Shown: positions 9,970 to 21,536, numbered from the stretch's first letter. The stretch: DNA of 64,000 nt from Paracidovorax avenae ATCC 19860 (GCF_000176855.2 NC_015138.1:2418001-2482000), one strand, 5' to 3'. Notes: generated by a model not told the origin, from the letters alone. A program made the numbers and translations.

Positions 9970-10707
9970 TCAGCCGCCGCGCTGCCACTCGCCGTGCACC
10001 CGCAATTCGTGTGGATGGAAGCGCGACTTGTAGTTCATCTTGGCGCTCTCGGCGATCCAGTACCCCAGGTAGACGTGCGGCAGGCCGAGCGTGCGCGCCT
10101 GCTCGATCTGCCAGAGCACGTTGAAGGTGCCGTAGCTGCAGTCCGGATCGGGATCGTAGAAGGTATAGACGGCCGACAGGCCGTCGTCCAGCACGTCGAG
10201 GATGGACACCATGCGCAGCGTGCCTGTCTCGCCGTCGGGCGCCGGATCGCGGAATTCGACCAGTCGCGAGTTCACGCGGCTTTGCAGCAGGAACTGCGTG
10301 TACTGGTCGATGCTGTCGTGGTCCATGCCGCCGCCGGAATGGCGGGCGCGCTGGTAGTGGAGATACAGCTGATAGTGCTCCGGCTCGTAGCACAACCGCA
10401 GCACGCGGGTCTGGAGGCCGCTGTGCTGCTTCCAGGCGCGGCGCTGGCTGCGGTCGGGCCGGAATTCACCCGCCAGCACGCGCAGAGGCGTGCAGGCCTG
10501 GCAGCCGTCGCAATAGGGGCGGTAGGTGAACATGCCGCTGCGGCGGAACCCGCGCGCCACCAGGTCGGAATACACGTCGCTCTGGATCAGGTGGCTGGGC
10601 GTGGCGACCTGGGACCGGGCCTGCCGGTCCGGCAGGTAGCTGCACGGGTAAGGGGCCGTCGCGTAGAACTGCAGGGTCTGCAGCGGAAGGTCGTTGAGTT
10701 GCGTCAT
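9970..10707 (-). CDS. bpt: arginyl-tRNA--protein transferase (Bpt, aspartate/glutamate leucyltransferase)
   Basis: Transfers leucine in the bacterial N-degron pathway to proteins with N-terminal Asp or Glu, marking them for ClpAP through ClpS. 245 residues, close to the family length. Conserved features are the N-terminal cysteine region ([18 protein letters not shown]), [16 protein letters not shown] (Cys pairs), and the transferase core with [19 protein letters not shown]. Its ATG at 10707 overlaps the aat stop (ATGA), so the two transferases are translationally coupled. Assigned as Bpt rather than Ate because it is bacterial and sits beside aat; a sequence search should confirm the amino-acid specificity. 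Confidence 0.93.
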   Translation of the reverse strand: MTQLNDLPLQTLQFYATAPYPCSYLPDRQARSQVATPSHLIQSDVYSDLVARGFRRSGMFTYRPYCDGCQACTPLRVLAGEFRPDRSQRRAWKQHSGLQTRVLRLCYEPEHYQLYLHYQRARHSGGGMDHDSIDQYTQFLLQSRVNSRLVEFRDPAPDGETGTLRMVSILDVLDDGLSAVYTFYDPDPDCSYGTFNVLWQIEQARTLGLPHVYLGYWIAESAKMNYKSRFHPHELRVHGEWQRGG

Positions 10708-11465
10708 TGCGGGCCGGGCGAGGGGGGCAGCAATGCGTCCCAGTATAAGGAATCGAACCGCCAGGTCATCGGTGCCAGGGCGGTGGCGGCCTGCACGTTG
10801 CGCAGGAAACGCTCGCGCGGGATTTCCCGGGCGCCGAGCGATGCGAGGTGGGCGGTGTTCTGCTGGCAGTCGATCCATTCCGCCCCGTGGCGGCGGCACA
10901 GGCAGACGAGCGCCGCCAGGGCGATCTTCGAGGCATCGGTGGCATGGGCGAACATGGACTCGCCGAAGACTGCCCTGCCGATGCCGATGCAGTAGAGGCC
11001 GCCGGCCAGCCGGCCGTCCTGCCAGGTCTCGATGCTGTGGGCGTGGCCTGCGCGGTGGAACTCCTCGTAGGCGGCGATCATGTCCGGCACGATCCAGGTG
11101 CCGTGCTGTCCGCCGCGCGGCGTCTGCGCGCAGGCGCGGATCACGTCGGGGAAGCTGTGGTCCACGCGGATCTCGCAGCCGGGTGTCGTGCGAAAGCGCT
11201 GCAGGGTGCGCCGCAGCGACCGGTGCAGGCGGAACGACTCCACGTGCAGGACCATGCGCGGGTCCGGGCTCCACCAGAGGATGGGCTGCCCCGCGCTGAA
11301 CCACGGGAAGATGCCCTGGGCATAGGCCTGGCGGAGGTGTGCCGTATCGAGGGCCCCGCCGGCCGCGAGCAGGCCGGGGGCCGGGTCCCCTGGGCCCCAG
11401 GCGTGCGCCACGGGCGGGAAGGGGTCGTCGGGTTCGAGCCAGGCGAGCGGAGGGGGCGATGGCAT
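10704..11465 (-). CDS. aat: leucyl/phenylalanyl-tRNA--protein transferase
   Basis: Adds Leu or Phe to proteins with N-terminal Lys or Arg, the second bacterial N-degron transferase. 253 residues from the ATG at 11465, where homologues start ([18 protein letters not shown]). An earlier in-frame ATG at 11501 would add 12 residues. Conserved blocks are [37 protein letters not shown], and the [18 protein letters not shown] core, followed by [20 protein letters not shown]. Upstream gene of the aat-bpt pair. Confidence 0.96.
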   Translation of the reverse strand: MPSPPPLAWLEPDDPFPPVAHAWGPGDPAPGLLAAGGALDTAHLRQAYAQGIFPWFSAGQPILWWSPDPRMVLHVESFRLHRSLRRTLQRFRTTPGCEIRVDHSFPDVIRACAQTPRGGQHGTWIVPDMIAAYEEFHRAGHAHSIETWQDGRLAGGLYCIGIGRAVFGESMFAHATDASKIALAALVCLCRRHGAEWIDCQQNTAHLASLGAREIPRERFLRNVQAATALAPMTWRFDSLYWDALLPPSPGPQ

Positions 11466-11581
11466 GCGTGCAGATGGGCGGGCAGGGTGGCTGGGTGCCA
11501 TTGTGCGCCCCCCAGGAGGCCATGTGCGCTACATGCTGCCGGGGCCGAGGCGGCAACCGGCGCGCAAACCAGAATCGGAAA

Positions 11582-11612
11582 ATAAAAAGGCCACCCCTGG
11601 GGGTGGCCTTTG
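11582..11612 (-). terminator. intrinsic terminator of the tRNA-Asn unit
   Basis: On the minus strand AAAGGCCACCC is followed by a short loop, GGGTGGCCTTT and T-rich sequence. It lies just beyond the 3' end of the proximal tRNA-Asn gene. Confidence 0.85.
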
Positions 11613-11615
11613 ATG

Positions 11616-11691
11616 TGGCTCCTCGACCTGGGCTCGAACCAGGGACCTACGGATTAACAGTCCGGCGCTCTACCGACTGAGCTATCGAGGA
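11616..11691 (-). tRNA. tRNA-Asn (GTT), copy 1
   Basis: 76 bases including an encoded CCA end. The acceptor stem TCCTCGA pairs with TCGAGGA, the discriminator is G, the anticodon loop is CTGTTAA with anticodon GTT, and the T-arm contains GGTTCGAGCC. Identical to the second copy 59 bases upstream, so the two are probably one transcript. Confidence 0.98.
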
Positions 11692-11750
11692 ATGACTTTT
11701 CGAATGTAAGCGGGCCTTGTCCGGTTGCAGTGCCCGCTGCAAAAACTTCT

Positions 11751-11826
11751 TGGCTCCTCGACCTGGGCTCGAACCAGGGACCTACGGATTAACAGTCCGG
11801 CGCTCTACCGACTGAGCTATCGAGGA
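11751..11826 (-). tRNA. tRNA-Asn (GTT), copy 2
   Basis: Same 76-base sequence as the neighbouring copy, with acceptor, D-, anticodon (GTT) and T-arms intact and CCA encoded. The 59-base spacer between the copies is not similar to either gene, so this is a gene duplication with its own spacer and not a local repeat. Confidence 0.98.
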
Positions 11827-11894
11827 ACAAGACTTAGATTATATACACAAAAAACAGCCTGATCGAAAAACTCATGTGCCCATGGCAAAAGAGT

Positions 11895-12336
11895 TCACTC
11901 GGGGCGGCACCAGAGCCACGCCAGCACGCACGCCATGCAGGCCGACGCGCCGATGGCCACCCATCGCGGCGCGGAGCTGACCACGAGCACGACGCCGCAC
12001 AGAGCCATCATGGCCGTGGCGCTCCATTTCGCGCGGCGGCTGACGCGGCCGCCGTCGGCCCAGTTGCGCAGCATGGAGCCGAACAGCGGATGCCGCCACA
12101 GCCAGGCATGCAGCCGCGGCGAACTGCGTGCGGCCGCCCAGCCGGCCATTAGGACGAACACGGTGGTCGGCAGCCCGGGCACGAAGATGCCGACGATGCC
12201 CAGGCCCAGGCTGAGCGCGGCGAACGCCAGCAGCAGCCAGCGCACCGGCGCCGGCAGCGGCGCATGGGCGGGAGGCGGAGGCAGGGGATCCGTGGGCGGG
12301 AGGCGGAGGCAGGGGATCCGTGGGCGGTGCGGGCAT
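11895..12336 (-). pseudogene. DUF454 (YbaN-like) inner-membrane protein, reading frame broken by a 28-bp duplication
   Basis: The body of the gene reads as a small DUF454 protein with three hydrophobic helices ([33 protein letters not shown], and ATAMMALCGVVLVVSS) and the RLHAWLWRHPLFG motif typical of the family. The natural ATG at 12336 leads into the gene only if one copy of a perfect 28-bp tandem repeat (12266-12321) is removed. That would give a 137-residue protein. With both copies present the frame shifts by one base after about 14 codons. Rescue from an internal GTG (Val-Arg-Trp, near 12243) would lose only the Pro-rich N-terminus. No in-frame start lies between the repeat and the def gene. 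Confidence 0.65.
12266..12321. repeat. perfect 28-bp tandem duplication
   Basis: Two adjacent identical 28-bp units (12266-12293 and 12294-12321), followed by six bases of a third. The unit length is not a multiple of three, so it breaks the DUF454 reading frame. The pattern is that of slipped-strand duplication. Confidence 0.95.
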
Positions 12337-12437
12337 GGGGCGATTGTGCCTGCCGATATGCAGGGGCGATATGCTGCGTTCCCCTGGACCTGCGGCGATC
12401 CACGCCGCCGGCCGTCTCGCGAGCTTTTTCTTTTTAC

Positions 12438-12977
12438 ATGGCCATCCACGACATCCTCAAGATGGGCGACGAGCGTCTTCTGCGCATCGCCCGGCCCGTC
12501 GCCGAATTCGGCACGCCTTCGCTGCTGCAGCTGGTGCAGGACATGCGGGACACCATGCGCGCGGTGAATGGCGCGGGCCTCGCCGCGCCGCAGATCGGGG
12601 TGGACCTGCAGGTGGTGATCTTCGGCTCGAACGAGCGCAATCCGCGCTACCCCGACCGGCCGCTGGTACCGCCCACGGTACTGGTGAATCCGCGGATCAC
12701 GCCGCTGGGCGACGAAGAGGAAGAGGACTGGGAAGGGTGCCTGTCCGTGCCGGGGCTGCGGGGCGTGGTGCCGCGCTGGTCGCGCATCCACTACGCGGGC
12801 TTCGACGAGCATGGCACTCCGATCGACCGCACGGTGGAAGGCTTCCATGCCCGGGTGGTGCAGCACGAGTGCGACCACCTGGTGGGCAAGCTGTACCCGA
12901 TGCGCATCCGCGACTTCTCGCGCTTCGGCTATGCGGACGTGCTGTTCCCGGACATCGCGGAGCACGAGGACGACTGA
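12438..12977 (+). CDS. def: peptide deformylase
   Basis: Removes the formyl group from the N-terminal methionine of nascent proteins. It is a metalloenzyme. 179 residues. The three family motifs are intact: GAGLAAPQI (46-53), EGCLS with ligand Cys101, and QHECDHLVG with His143, catalytic Glu144 and His147. The length and a C-terminal tail without the extra helix are normal for a second-type bacterial deformylase. The methionine aminopeptidase gene map, which acts next on the same N-termini, lies 2.7 kb away on the other strand. Confidence 0.97.
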   Translation: MAIHDILKMGDERLLRIARPVAEFGTPSLLQLVQDMRDTMRAVNGAGLAAPQIGVDLQVVIFGSNERNPRYPDRPLVPPTVLVNPRITPLGDEEEEDWEGCLSVPGLRGVVPRWSRIHYAGFDEHGTPIDRTVEGFHARVVQHECDHLVGKLYPMRIRDFSRFGYADVLFPDIAEHEDD

Positions 12978-13013
12978 CGCGTTGTGTCGCCTCTCCTGCT
13001 GCCGGGCGGTGGC

Positions 13014-15695
13014 TCAGCCCGACAGCGCTTCCAACAGTTCGGTCTCGATCTGGATCTGCCGCGCGTTGTGCTGCAGTTCCGGGCCCTGGATGAGGAAGGT
13101 GTCTTCTACGCGCTCGCCCAGCGTGCTCACCTTGGCGAGTTGCACGTTGAGGTGGTGGCGCGAGAGCACGCGCGCAACCAGGTAGAGCAGGCCGGCGCGG
13201 TCGCTGGCGGATATGTGCAGGATCCAGCGCTGGGCCTTCTCGTCCGGCCGCAGGGCCACGCGCGGCGTGATGGGAAAGCTCTTGACCCGGCGCGAGACGC
13301 GCTTGCGGCCGGGTTCGGGCAGCGCTCCGCCTTCCTCGATGGTGCGCGCGAGTTCGCTCTCGACCATGTGGGTGAGTTCGCGGTAGTGGCCGGCCTGCTC
13401 CGGTGCGACGATCTGGAAGGTGTCGAGCGCGTGGCCGTTGCTGGCGGTGTGCACGCGCGCGTCCAGGATGCTGAATCCCGCGCGGTCGAAATAGCCGCAG
13501 ATGCGCGCGAAGAGATCCGGCTGGTCGGGGGCGTACACGGCCACCTGCAGGCCTTCGCCGGCCAGCGACTGGCGGGCACGAACGACCGAGCGTCCCGCGC
13601 CCACGTGGCGGGCCATGTGGCGCGCGTGCCAGGCGATGTCTGCCGCCTCGTGCCGCATGAAGTAGCCGACGTCCAGCGTGTCCCAGAGCTTCTTGTGGCC
13701 CTCGAAGGGCTGGGCGTTGAGCGCGAGCAGGACCAGCGCTTCGCGCTTGCGGGCCTCGACCTCGGCGGCGGCGTCCGGAGCGCGCCCGCCCAGCGTGCGC
13801 AGCGTGGCGCGGTAGAGGTCTTCCAGCAGCTTGCCTTTCCAGGCGTTCCAGACCTTGGGGCTGGTGCCGCGGATGTCCGCGACGGTGAGCAGGTACAGCG
13901 CGGTGAGGCGCCGCTCGCTGCCCACGCGCCGGGCGAATGCGGCGATGACATCGGGGTCGGTGAGGTCCTGCTTCTGCGCCACCTGGCTCATGGCGAGGTG
14001 CTCGGCCACCAGGAATTCGACGAGCGCGGCGTCTTCCGCGCTCACGCCGTGCTGGCGGCAGAAGTGGCGCACTTCCTCGGCGCCGATGCGTGAGTGGTCG
14101 CCGCCGCGGCCCTTGCCGATATCGTGGAAGAGGGCTGCGAGGTACAGCAGCCAGGGCTTGTCCCATCCGCCGGCGAGCTGGGAGCAGAAGGGGTATTCGT
14201 GCGCATGCTCGGGCATGAAGAAGCGGCGCACGTTGCGCAGCACCATGAGGATGTGCTGGTCCACTGTATAGACGTGGAACAGGTCGTGCTGCATCTGCCC
14301 GACGATGCGCCGGAAGGGCCAGAGGTAGCGGCCCAGCACCGAGGTCTGGTTCATCAGCCGCATGGCATGGGTGATGCCCACGGGCTGCTGGAGGATGCGC
14401 AGGAACTGCTGCCGGTTGACGGGGTCGCGGCGGAAGGCGGCGTCCATGACGCCGCGGGCGTTGTAGAGCGCGCGCAGGGTGCGTACCGACAGGTCCTTCA
14501 GCCCTTCCTCGGTCTCATAGAGCAGGAAGGTTTCCAGGATGGCGTGCGGGGCGCGGTGGTAGAGGTCGTCGCTGGCGACTTCGATGAGGCCTGACTTGTC
14601 GTAGAAGCGCTCGTTGATGGGCCGCAGTTCGTGGGAAGGCGGCGAGAGGCGTTCCTCGATGTTGAGCAGCAGGATCTGGCTGAGCTGCGAGACCGCCTTG
14701 GCCGCCCAGTAATAGCGGCGCATGAGGCTTTCGCTCGCCCGCAGGCGCTGGCGCTGCCCTTCGGCGGCGGCCTGGTTGCGGTAGCCGAAGGACTCGGCCA
14801 CGGCGGTCTGCAGGTCGAAGACGAGCCGGTCTTCGTGCCGGCCGGCGATGGCATGCAGGTGCGCGCGGATGAGGAACAGCAGGGCTTCGTTGCGCTCGAT
14901 CTGCCGTACCTCGAAGTCGGTGGCGAGGCCGTGGGCGGCCAGTTCCTTCCAGTTGCGGCCCAGGCCGCTGGCGCGGGCCACCCAGAGCACGGTCTGCAGG
15001 TCGCGCAGGCCCCCGGGCGACTCCTTGCAGTTGGGCTCCAGCGCGTAGGGCGTGTTCTCGTATTTGTTGTGCCTCTGGCGCATTTCCAGGGTCTTGGCGA
15101 CCAGGAAGGCCTCCGGGTCCATCTGAGCGTCGTAGCGCTCCTGGAAATCCGCCACCAGGGTAGCGCTGCCGATGATGCGGCGGGCCTCCAGCAGCGAGGT
15201 CTGCACGGTCACGTCGGCTGCGGCCTCGGTCAGGCACTCGGCCACGGTGCGCACGCTGGATCCGATTTCCAGCCCGGCGTCCCAGCAGCTGCCGATGAAG
15301 GCCTCGATGGCGGGGCGCAGCGGGCCTTCGCAGTCGGCTTCGCTGCCGTCGGGCAGCAGCACGAGCACGTCCACGTCGGAATAGGGGAACAGCTGGGCGC
15401 GGCCGTAGCCGCCCACGGCCAGCAGCGCCAGGCTGTCCGGCAGGCCGGCCCGCTGCCACAGGGTGCGCAGCAGCCGGTCGGCGAGGGCGGAGAGCTTGCC
15501 GAGCAGGGGGCGCACGCTGCGGGTGGACGCCCCCCGGGACTGCAGGCTGGCCAGCAGGGTGGCCTTGTCCTGCCGGTAGGCGTCGCGCAGGGGCTGGAGT
15601 TCCGAAAGCGTGGGCGGCATGGCGTGCGGGGAAGAGGGCGGTGGGGGCGTCGGAGCGCGGTCGGCTGGCATGGCCGTACCGCAAGCAAGAACCAT
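13014..15695 (-). CDS. glnD: [protein-PII] uridylyltransferase / uridylyl-removing enzyme
   Basis: The glutamine sensor of the nitrogen-control cascade, adding UMP to or removing it from PII proteins. Up to 893 residues. Domain order is a nucleotidyltransferase ([21 protein letters not shown], about 93-113), a GlnD_UR_UTase region, an HD domain ([14 protein letters not shown], uridylyl-removing site, about 535-550) and two C-terminal ACT domains (about 700-890). The start is uncertain: ATG codons at 15695, 15671 and 15620 are all in frame and the Pro-rich first 25 residues are not conserved. It follows map by 28 bases. Confidence 0.96.
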   Translation of the reverse strand: MVLACGTAMPADRAPTPPPPSSPHAMPPTLSELQPLRDAYRQDKATLLASLQSRGASTRSVRPLLGKLSALADRLLRTLWQRAGLPDSLALLAVGGYGRAQLFPYSDVDVLVLLPDGSEADCEGPLRPAIEAFIGSCWDAGLEIGSSVRTVAECLTEAAADVTVQTSLLEARRIIGSATLVADFQERYDAQMDPEAFLVAKTLEMRQRHNKYENTPYALEPNCKESPGGLRDLQTVLWVARASGLGRNWKELAAHGLATDFEVRQIERNEALLFLIRAHLHAIAGRHEDRLVFDLQTAVAESFGYRNQAAAEGQRQRLRASESLMRRYYWAAKAVSQLSQILLLNIEERLSPPSHELRPINERFYDKSGLIEVASDDLYHRAPHAILETFLLYETEEGLKDLSVRTLRALYNARGVMDAAFRRDPVNRQQFLRILQQPVGITHAMRLMNQTSVLGRYLWPFRRIVGQMQHDLFHVYTVDQHILMVLRNVRRFFMPEHAHEYPFCSQLAGGWDKPWLLYLAALFHDIGKGRGGDHSRIGAEEVRHFCRQHGVSAEDAALVEFLVAEHLAMSQVAQKQDLTDPDVIAAFARRVGSERRLTALYLLTVADIRGTSPKVWNAWKGKLLEDLYRATLRTLGGRAPDAAAEVEARKREALVLLALNAQPFEGHKKLWDTLDVGYFMRHEAADIAWHARHMARHVGAGRSVVRARQSLAGEGLQVAVYAPDQPDLFARICGYFDRAGFSILDARVHTASNGHALDTFQIVAPEQAGHYRELTHMVESELARTIEEGGALPEPGRKRVSRRVKSFPITPRVALRPDEKAQRWILHISASDRAGLLYLVARVLSRHHLNVQLAKVSTLGERVEDTFLIQGPELQHNARQIQIETELLEALSG

Positions 15696-15723
15696 GCTGC
15701 GCCTGTGCGCGCCAGCGCAGCCG

Positions 15724-16539
15724 TCAGGTCTTCACGGCCGTGACGAACGGCGGCAGCGGCGGCGAGCCGGCCGACAGGGTGAGGACCTCATAGCCCGTCT
15801 CGGTCACGAGCACCGTGTGCTCCCACTGGGCTGACAGGCTGTGGTCCTTGGTGACGATGGTCCAGCCGTCGTTGCCGTGCTCCTTGACCTCGCGGCGGCC
15901 GGCGTTGAGCATGGGCTCGATGGTGAAGGTCATGCCCGGCACCAGTTCCTCGAGCGTGCCGGGGCGGCCGTAGTGCAGCACCTGGGGTTCTTCGTGGAAT
16001 TTCTTGCCGATGCCGTGGCCGCAGAACTCGCGCACCACCGACAGGCCGTGGCCTTCTGCGAACTTCTGGATGGCATGGCCGATGTCGCCCAGGTGCGCCC
16101 CCGGTTTCACCTGCAGGATGCCCAGCCACATCGCCTCGAAGGTGAGCTGGCACAGGCGCTTCGCGGCGATGGAGACATCGCCGATCAGGTACATGCGGCT
16201 GTTGTCGCCGTACCAGCCGTCCTTGGTGATGACGGTGACGTCCACATTCATGATGTCGCCCTTCTTGAGGGGCTTGTCGTTCGGAATCCCGTGGCAGACC
16301 ACGTGGTTGAGCGAGGTGCAGAGCGACTTGGGGTAGGGCGGGTAGCCCGGCGGCTGGTAGCCGATGGTGGCCGAGATGGTGCCCTGTGCGGCCATGCACT
16401 CGGCGGCGAGCCGATCCACGTCGTTCGTGGTGATGCCGGGACGGATATGGGGCGTGATGTGGTCCAGCACTTCCGAAGCCAGGCGGCAGGCTTCGCGCAT
16501 GCCGGCGATTTCCTCGGCGGACTTGATGGTGATGCTCAT
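15724..16539 (-). CDS. map: methionine aminopeptidase, type I
   Basis: Removes the initiator methionine after deformylation. 271 residues, a type Ia enzyme without N-terminal extension. Metal-binding and substrate motifs are visible: [20 protein letters not shown] (two Asp ligands), [15 protein letters not shown] (His), MTFTIEPML (Glu) and the final Glu in WEHTVLVTE. The ATG at 16539 is preceded on the minus strand by GATAAT only six bases away, which suggests a leaderless or nearly leaderless message. Followed by glnD 28 bases downstream. Confidence 0.97.
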   Translation of the reverse strand: MSITIKSAEEIAGMREACRLASEVLDHITPHIRPGITTNDVDRLAAECMAAQGTISATIGYQPPGYPPYPKSLCTSLNHVVCHGIPNDKPLKKGDIMNVDVTVITKDGWYGDNSRMYLIGDVSIAAKRLCQLTFEAMWLGILQVKPGAHLGDIGHAIQKFAEGHGLSVVREFCGHGIGKKFHEEPQVLHYGRPGTLEELVPGMTFTIEPMLNAGRREVKEHGNDGWTIVTKDHSLSAQWEHTVLVTETGYEVLTLSAGSPPLPPFVTAVKT

Positions 16540-16545
16540 GGGGGG

Positions 16546-16551
16546 ATTATC
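16546..16551 (-). promoter_or_regulatory. -10 element of map, probably leaderless
   Basis: GATAAT on the minus strand with six C residues between it and the ATG. The usual 6-8-base distance from -10 to the start of transcription would put +1 at or beside the start codon. There is no ribosome-binding site. Confidence 0.5.
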
Positions 16552-16742
16552 CCATCGGGGGCCGTACGGTGCCTCCGCGGACGCGACGGCAGTGGCGGGC
16601 GGCCGAAGGCGCGGGCCCGGTAAAATGGCGGGCTCCGCCGAACGCGCCGCGACGCCCCGGAGGCTGGCCCCATTCAGCGGCCCGCCCGCCGGCCGCGGCC
16701 TCCTGCTCCGAGCCCCATCCTTTCCCGCAACAGGCCGCCAAA

Positions 16743-19700
16743 GTGACCCTGCACCTTACCTCGTTCGAAGGCAGCAACGCCCTCAGCCCCTTCCGCGTCC
16801 AGCAGCTCCTGCCTCGCCTGCAGGCCATCCACGACCGCATCGAGGGAGTCGCAGCCCGGTTCGTGCACCTGGTGGCCACCGATGCCGAACCGACGCCGGC
16901 CGACCGCGAGCGCCTGGCAGCCCTGCTCACCTACGGCGACCCCTACGCAGGCCCGGACTCCGGCCCTGCCATCGTGGTCGCGCCGCGCATCGGCACCGTC
17001 TCGCCCTGGGCATCGAAGGCCACCGACATCGTGCGCAATTGCGGGCTGCACGTGCGCCGCGTGGAACGGGTGACCGAATACCGGCTGTCGCTGCGCCCGG
17101 GCCTGTTGGGCGGCGTGCCCACGCTGACCGATGCACAGAAGCAGGCCGTGGCCGCGCTGCTGCACGACCGCATGACGGAATCGGTGCTGTGGGACCGGGC
17201 CGGGGCGGCCGACCTGTTCACCGAGCTGCCCGCGGTGCCCATGGAATTCGTGGACGTGCTGGGCGGCGGGCGCGCCGCGCTGGAAGGGGCGAACACCCGC
17301 TGGGGCCTGGCGCTGGCGGACGACGAGATCGACTATCTCGTCAATGCCTTTACTTCGCTGCGCCGCAATCCCACCGATGTCGAGCTGATGATGTTCGCGC
17401 AGGCCAACAGCGAGCACTGCCGCCACAAGATCTTCAACGCGCGCTTCACCATCGACGGGGAGGAACAGGACAAGAGCCTGTTCGCGATGATCCGCAACAC
17501 CCACCAACTGGCGCCGCAGCACACGATCGTCGCCTACTCCGACAACGCTTCCATCATGGAAGGCAGCGCCGTGGAGCGCTTCATCGCGCCGGCCTCCACC
17601 GGGCGCGCGGCGCAGGAAGTGCCCGCCTACCGCAAGAGCGACGCGACGCACCACGTGCTCATGAAGGTGGAGACGCACAACCACCCGACGGCGATCTCTC
17701 CGTTCCCCGGCGCCTCCACGGGCGCGGGCGGCGAGATCCGCGACGAGGGCGCCACGGGCCGCGGCTCCAAGCCGAAGGCCGGCCTCACGGGCTTCACGGT
17801 GTCCAAGCTCTGGGGCGGCTGGAGCGACGAGGCGGGCGGCAAGCCGGAGCACATCGCGAGCCCGCTGCAGATCATGGTGGAAGGCCCGCTGGGCGGCGCG
17901 GCTTTCAACAACGAGTTCGGCCGGCCGAACCTGCTGGGCTACTTCCGCGAGTACGAGCAGGACGTGGCCGGCGTGCGCCGCGGCTACCACAAGCCCATCA
18001 TGATCGCGGGCGGCCTGGGCGTGATCGACGCGGGCCTGACGACGAAGATCGAGTTTCCGGCCGGCACCCTGCTGATCCAGCTGGGTGGCCCGGGCATGCG
18101 CATCGGCATGGGCGGCGGCGCGGCCAGTTCCATGGCCACCGGCACCAACGCTGCCGAACTGGATTTCGATTCGGTGCAGCGCGGCAACCCCGAGATCGAG
18201 CGGCGCGCGCAGGAGGTCATCAACCACTGCTGGGCGCAGGGCGCGCAGAACCCGATCCTGGCGATCCACGACGTGGGCGCGGGCGGGCTGTCCAACGCGT
18301 TCCCCGAGCTGACCAACGATGCGGGCCGCGGCGCGCGCTTCGACCTGCGGGCGGTGCAACTGGAGGAATCCGGCCTGGCGCCCAAGGAGATCTGGTCCAA
18401 CGAGAGCCAGGAGCGCTACGTGCTGGCGATCGCGCCCGAATCGCTGGATACCTTCCGCGCGTTCTGCGAGCGCGAGCGCTGCCCGTTCGCCGTGATCGGC
18501 ACGGCCACGGGCGAGCGCCAGCTGGTGCTGGAAGACACTGCCGTGGAAGCGGGCGACCAGAAATTCCCCGTGGACATGCCGATGGATGTGCTGCTGGGCA
18601 AGCCGCCCAAGATGCACCGCGACGTGAAAACGGTGCGCCGCGCGGCCGCGCCGATCGAGCTCACCGGCGTGCCGCTGCAGAAGGCTGTGATCGACGTGCT
18701 GGCGCATCCCACGGTGGCCTCCAAGCGCTTCCTGATCACCATCGGCGACCGCACGGTGGGCGGGCTCTCGCACCGTGACCAGATGGTGGGCCCGTGGCAG
18801 GTGCCCGTGGCCGACTGCGCCGTGACGCTGGCCGATTACAAGGGTTTTGCGGGCGAGGCGATGTCGATGGGCGAGCGCACGCCGCTGGCCGCGATCGACG
18901 CACCGGCCTCGGGCCGCATGGCCGTGGCCGAGGCGATCACCAACCTGCTGGCCGCACCGATCGAGCTGCCGCGCGTGAAGCTGTCGGCCAACTGGATGGC
19001 GGCCTGCGGCGAGCCGGGGGAGGATGCCGACCTGTACGCCACCGTGAAGGCCGTGGGCATGGAGCTGTGCCCGCAGCTGGGCATCAGCATTCCGGTGGGC
19101 AAGGATTCGCTCTCCATGCGTACGCAGTGGAAGGATGAGGGCGGCGCCGCGCAGAAGGTCACTTCGCCGGTGAGCCTGATCGTGAGCGCGTTCGCCACGC
19201 TGTCCGACGTGCGGGGCACGCTGACGCCGCAGCTTGACGCCATGGAGGAGGACACCACGCTGGTGCTGGTGGACCTGGGCCGTGGCCGTTGCCGCATGGG
19301 CGGCAGCATCCTGGCGCAGGTGCTGGGCCAGGAGGGCGGCGAGGTGCCCGACCTGGACGACGCGCAGGATCTCGTGAGGCTGGTGGATGCGGTGAACGCG
19401 CTGCGCGCGCAGGGCCGCATCCTGGCCTACCACGATCGCAGCGACGGCGGCCTGCTGGCCGCGGTGGCCGAGATGGCCTTCGCGGGCCACGTGGGCGTGG
19501 CGCTGAACGTTGACCTGCTGGTGACGGAAGGCGACGGCATCGCCGACAGCCGCATGGAGACGGGTGACGCCAAGAACTGGGCGCAGCAGGTGAGCGCGCG
19601 GCGCGAGGAGCTGACGCTCAAGGCGCTTTTCAACGAAGAGCTGGGCGTGGTGCTGCAGGTGCGCACCGCCGAGCGCAATGAGGTGATGCAGACGCTGCGC

Positions 19701-20765
19701 GAGCACGGCCTCTCGAAGTTCAGCCACTTCGTCGGCAAGACACGTCCCGCGGCGTCCGCCATGGACGTGGGCAAGGGCGAGCTGCAGGTCTGGCGCGACG
19801 TGAAGGCGGTGTTCAGCGCGTCGCTGTCCGACCTGCACCAAGTGTGGGACGCCGTGAGCTGGAAGATCTGCCAGCAGCGCGACAACCCGGCCTGCGCCGA
19901 TGCCGAGCATGCGGCGGCGGGCGCTCCGCATGACCCGGGCCTGCACGTGGCACTGACGTTCGACCCCGCCGAGGACGTGGCGGCGCCGTTCCTGAACCTC
20001 GCGCGGCCGAAGGTCGCGATCCTGCGCGAGCAGGGGGTGAACTCGCACATCGAGATGGCCTATGCGTTCAACGAGGCGGGCTTCGATGCCTACGATGTGC
20101 ACATGACCGACCTGCAGTCGGGTCGCGCGAAGCTGGCGGACTTCAAGGGCGTGGTGGCCTGCGGTGGCTTCAGCTATGGCGACACCCTGGGCGCCGGCAT
20201 CGGCTGGGCGCGCTCGATCACGTTCAACCCGGTGCTGTCGGAACAGTTCCGGGGCTTCTTCGGCCGCGCCGACACCTTCGGCCTGGGCGTGTGCAACGGC
20301 TGCCAGATGTTCGCCGAACTGGCCGACATCATTCCGGGCGCTGCCGCCTGGCCGCGGTTCACGACCAACCAGAGCGAGCGCTTCGAGGCCCGCCTGTCGC
20401 TGGTGGAGGTGCTGGAGTCCCCCAGCCTGTTCTTCGCAGGCATGGCCGGCAGCCGGCTGCCGATCGCCGTGGCGCATGGCGAAGGCTATGCGAACTTCGC
20501 GCGCCGCGGCAATGCCGCCCAGGCGATCGCGGCGATGCGCTTCGCGGACCACCATGGTGCCGCCACCGAGCAGTATCCGTTCAACCCCAACGGCAGCGCG
20601 GGCGGGCTCACGGCGGTGACCACGGCGGACGGCCGCTTCACGGCCATGATGCCGCACCCCGAGCGCGTGTTCCGCAACATCCAGATGAGCTGGACCAGCG
20701 GAGACCGCAACGCGCTGAGCCCGTGGATGCGCATCTGGCGCAATGCGCGCAAGTGGGTGGGGTGA
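16743..20765 (+). CDS. purL: phosphoribosylformylglycinamidine synthase (large, single-chain form)
   Basis: Converts FGAR to FGAM with glutamine and ATP in purine synthesis. 1340 residues, the proteobacterial fused form with the synthetase core and a C-terminal class I glutaminase domain. Landmarks are [39 protein letters not shown], and the glutaminase [12 protein letters not shown] with nucleophile Cys near residue 1188 and a final His-Glu pair in MPHPERV. The GTG at 16743 matches the family start (Met-Thr-Leu-His). A TAAAAT hexamer at 16621 is a possible -10 element. Confidence 0.98.
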   Translation: MTLHLTSFEGSNALSPFRVQQLLPRLQAIHDRIEGVAARFVHLVATDAEPTPADRERLAALLTYGDPYAGPDSGPAIVVAPRIGTVSPWASKATDIVRNCGLHVRRVERVTEYRLSLRPGLLGGVPTLTDAQKQAVAALLHDRMTESVLWDRAGAADLFTELPAVPMEFVDVLGGGRAALEGANTRWGLALADDEIDYLVNAFTSLRRNPTDVELMMFAQANSEHCRHKIFNARFTIDGEEQDKSLFAMIRNTHQLAPQHTIVAYSDNASIMEGSAVERFIAPASTGRAAQEVPAYRKSDATHHVLMKVETHNHPTAISPFPGASTGAGGEIRDEGATGRGSKPKAGLTGFTVSKLWGGWSDEAGGKPEHIASPLQIMVEGPLGGAAFNNEFGRPNLLGYFREYEQDVAGVRRGYHKPIMIAGGLGVIDAGLTTKIEFPAGTLLIQLGGPGMRIGMGGGAASSMATGTNAAELDFDSVQRGNPEIERRAQEVINHCWAQGAQNPILAIHDVGAGGLSNAFPELTNDAGRGARFDLRAVQLEESGLAPKEIWSNESQERYVLAIAPESLDTFRAFCERERCPFAVIGTATGERQLVLEDTAVEAGDQKFPVDMPMDVLLGKPPKMHRDVKTVRRAAAPIELTGVPLQKAVIDVLAHPTVASKRFLITIGDRTVGGLSHRDQMVGPWQVPVADCAVTLADYKGFAGEAMSMGERTPLAAIDAPASGRMAVAEAITNLLAAPIELPRVKLSANWMAACGEPGEDADLYATVKAVGMELCPQLGISIPVGKDSLSMRTQWKDEGGAAQKVTSPVSLIVSAFATLSDVRGTLTPQLDAMEEDTTLVLVDLGRGRCRMGGSILAQVLGQEGGEVPDLDDAQDLVRLVDAVNALRAQGRILAYHDRSDGGLLAAVAEMAFAGHVGVALNVDLLVTEGDGIADSRMETGDAKNWAQQVSARREELTLKALFNEELGVVLQVRTAERNEVMQTLREHGLSKFSHFVGKTRPAASAMDVGKGELQVWRDVKAVFSASLSDLHQVWDAVSWKICQQRDNPACADAEHAAAGAPHDPGLHVALTFDPAEDVAAPFLNLARPKVAILREQGVNSHIEMAYAFNEAGFDAYDVHMTDLQSGRAKLADFKGVVACGGFSYGDTLGAGIGWARSITFNPVLSEQFRGFFGRADTFGLGVCNGCQMFAELADIIPGAAAWPRFTTNQSERFEARLSLVEVLESPSLFFAGMAGSRLPIAVAHGEGYANFARRGNAAQAIAAMRFADHHGAATEQYPFNPNGSAGGLTAVTTADGRFTAMMPHPERVFRNIQMSWTSGDRNALSPWMRIWRNARKWVG

Positions 20766-20885
20766 GGCGGCGGTTCTGCTCGCGAAAATTTTCGTTGTTT
20801 ATGTTGAGCATTTCTTAAGTTGATGTCCTAGAGCACTATTCCTGATGAAAATTAGGAATCGGTGCTACCTGGAGGTTTATTTTTG

Positions 20886-21536
20886 ATGTTCAATGTAAAC
20901 GATATGGGAATGATCGTAGGAGATTCGCGTGTCAAGGAAAGGCGTTTCCCAGCCATTGAGCGATCTTCAATGGCACTTGTGCGTGGATTGATAATTCATC
21001 AGACGGATTCGGAGGATGAGTTTTCAGTGTTTGCGAGCTATGCTCGGGCAAATGCGAATGGCGCCCATTTTCTTGTTGCAAAAAATGGATGTATTTATCA
21101 GACGGCCTCTCTTTTTCGAACAACGAGGCACGTAGGTAAAATAAAGGCCCGCTGCATGGCTGAACATCGATGCACACCCTCGGAAGTCATTAGGTACCAG
21201 AAGTTCTCACCAGATGCGACCAACCGCCTGGAGATGGTGAAGACTGTGCCGCAGCGCTATCCTTCCAACTTGGATAGCGTGGGAATAGAAGTTGTCGGAA
21301 AATGCCGCCTGCCAGCCCATGTTCGCATGCCGGTAGGACTTACGGATATCGAAAAGAATTCCTTTGTCGATAAATTTGGTGTCTATGATCCGCTCACTAC
21401 TGCACAACAAGTAGCTTTGCAGTATTTGTTGGGGGGATTGGTCAGTACTCTTCATGTGCCATTAGAAGAGATACATCGACATCCTGACGTCAGCTATAAA
21501 CAGAGAACCGAGGCTGCTACTGCTGTTTTGAGATGA
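20886..21536 (+). CDS. PGRP/amidase_2-type N-acetylmuramoyl-L-alanine amidase, candidate antibacterial effector
   Basis: A 216-residue zinc amidase of the T7-lysozyme/PGRP type, predicted to cut peptidoglycan between MurNAc and L-Ala. Candidate ligands and active-site residues are His38 in GLIIHQTDS, His61 in GAHFLVAKNGCIYQ with Tyr71, and His199/Lys205 in HRHPDVSYKQRTEA. There is no signal peptide, so it needs another export route such as type VI secretion. The ATG at 20886 has GGAGG at 20871-20875. It is strikingly A+T-rich compared with purL beside it, with many AAA/ATT/TTT codons, a sign of transfer. Its stop overlaps the next gene, which encodes a small exported Cys-containing protein. 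The pair is best read as toxin and periplasmic immunity protein (inference). Confidence 0.8.
   Translation: MFNVNDMGMIVGDSRVKERRFPAIERSSMALVRGLIIHQTDSEDEFSVFASYARANANGAHFLVAKNGCIYQTASLFRTTRHVGKIKARCMAEHRCTPSEVIRYQKFSPDATNRLEMVKTVPQRYPSNLDSVGIEVVGKCRLPAHVRMPVGLTDIEKNSFVDKFGVYDPLTTAQQVALQYLLGGLVSTLHVPLEEIHRHPDVSYKQRTEAATAVLR

Noticed and set aside
12266..12321. CRISPR-like repeat
   Set aside because: Only two adjacent copies with no spacer between them and no cas genes; it is a tandem duplication.
16674..20657. Long minus-strand open frame opposite purL
   Set aside because: The purL frame has complete, recognisable FGAM synthase motifs; the opposite frame has none and follows from G+C bias.
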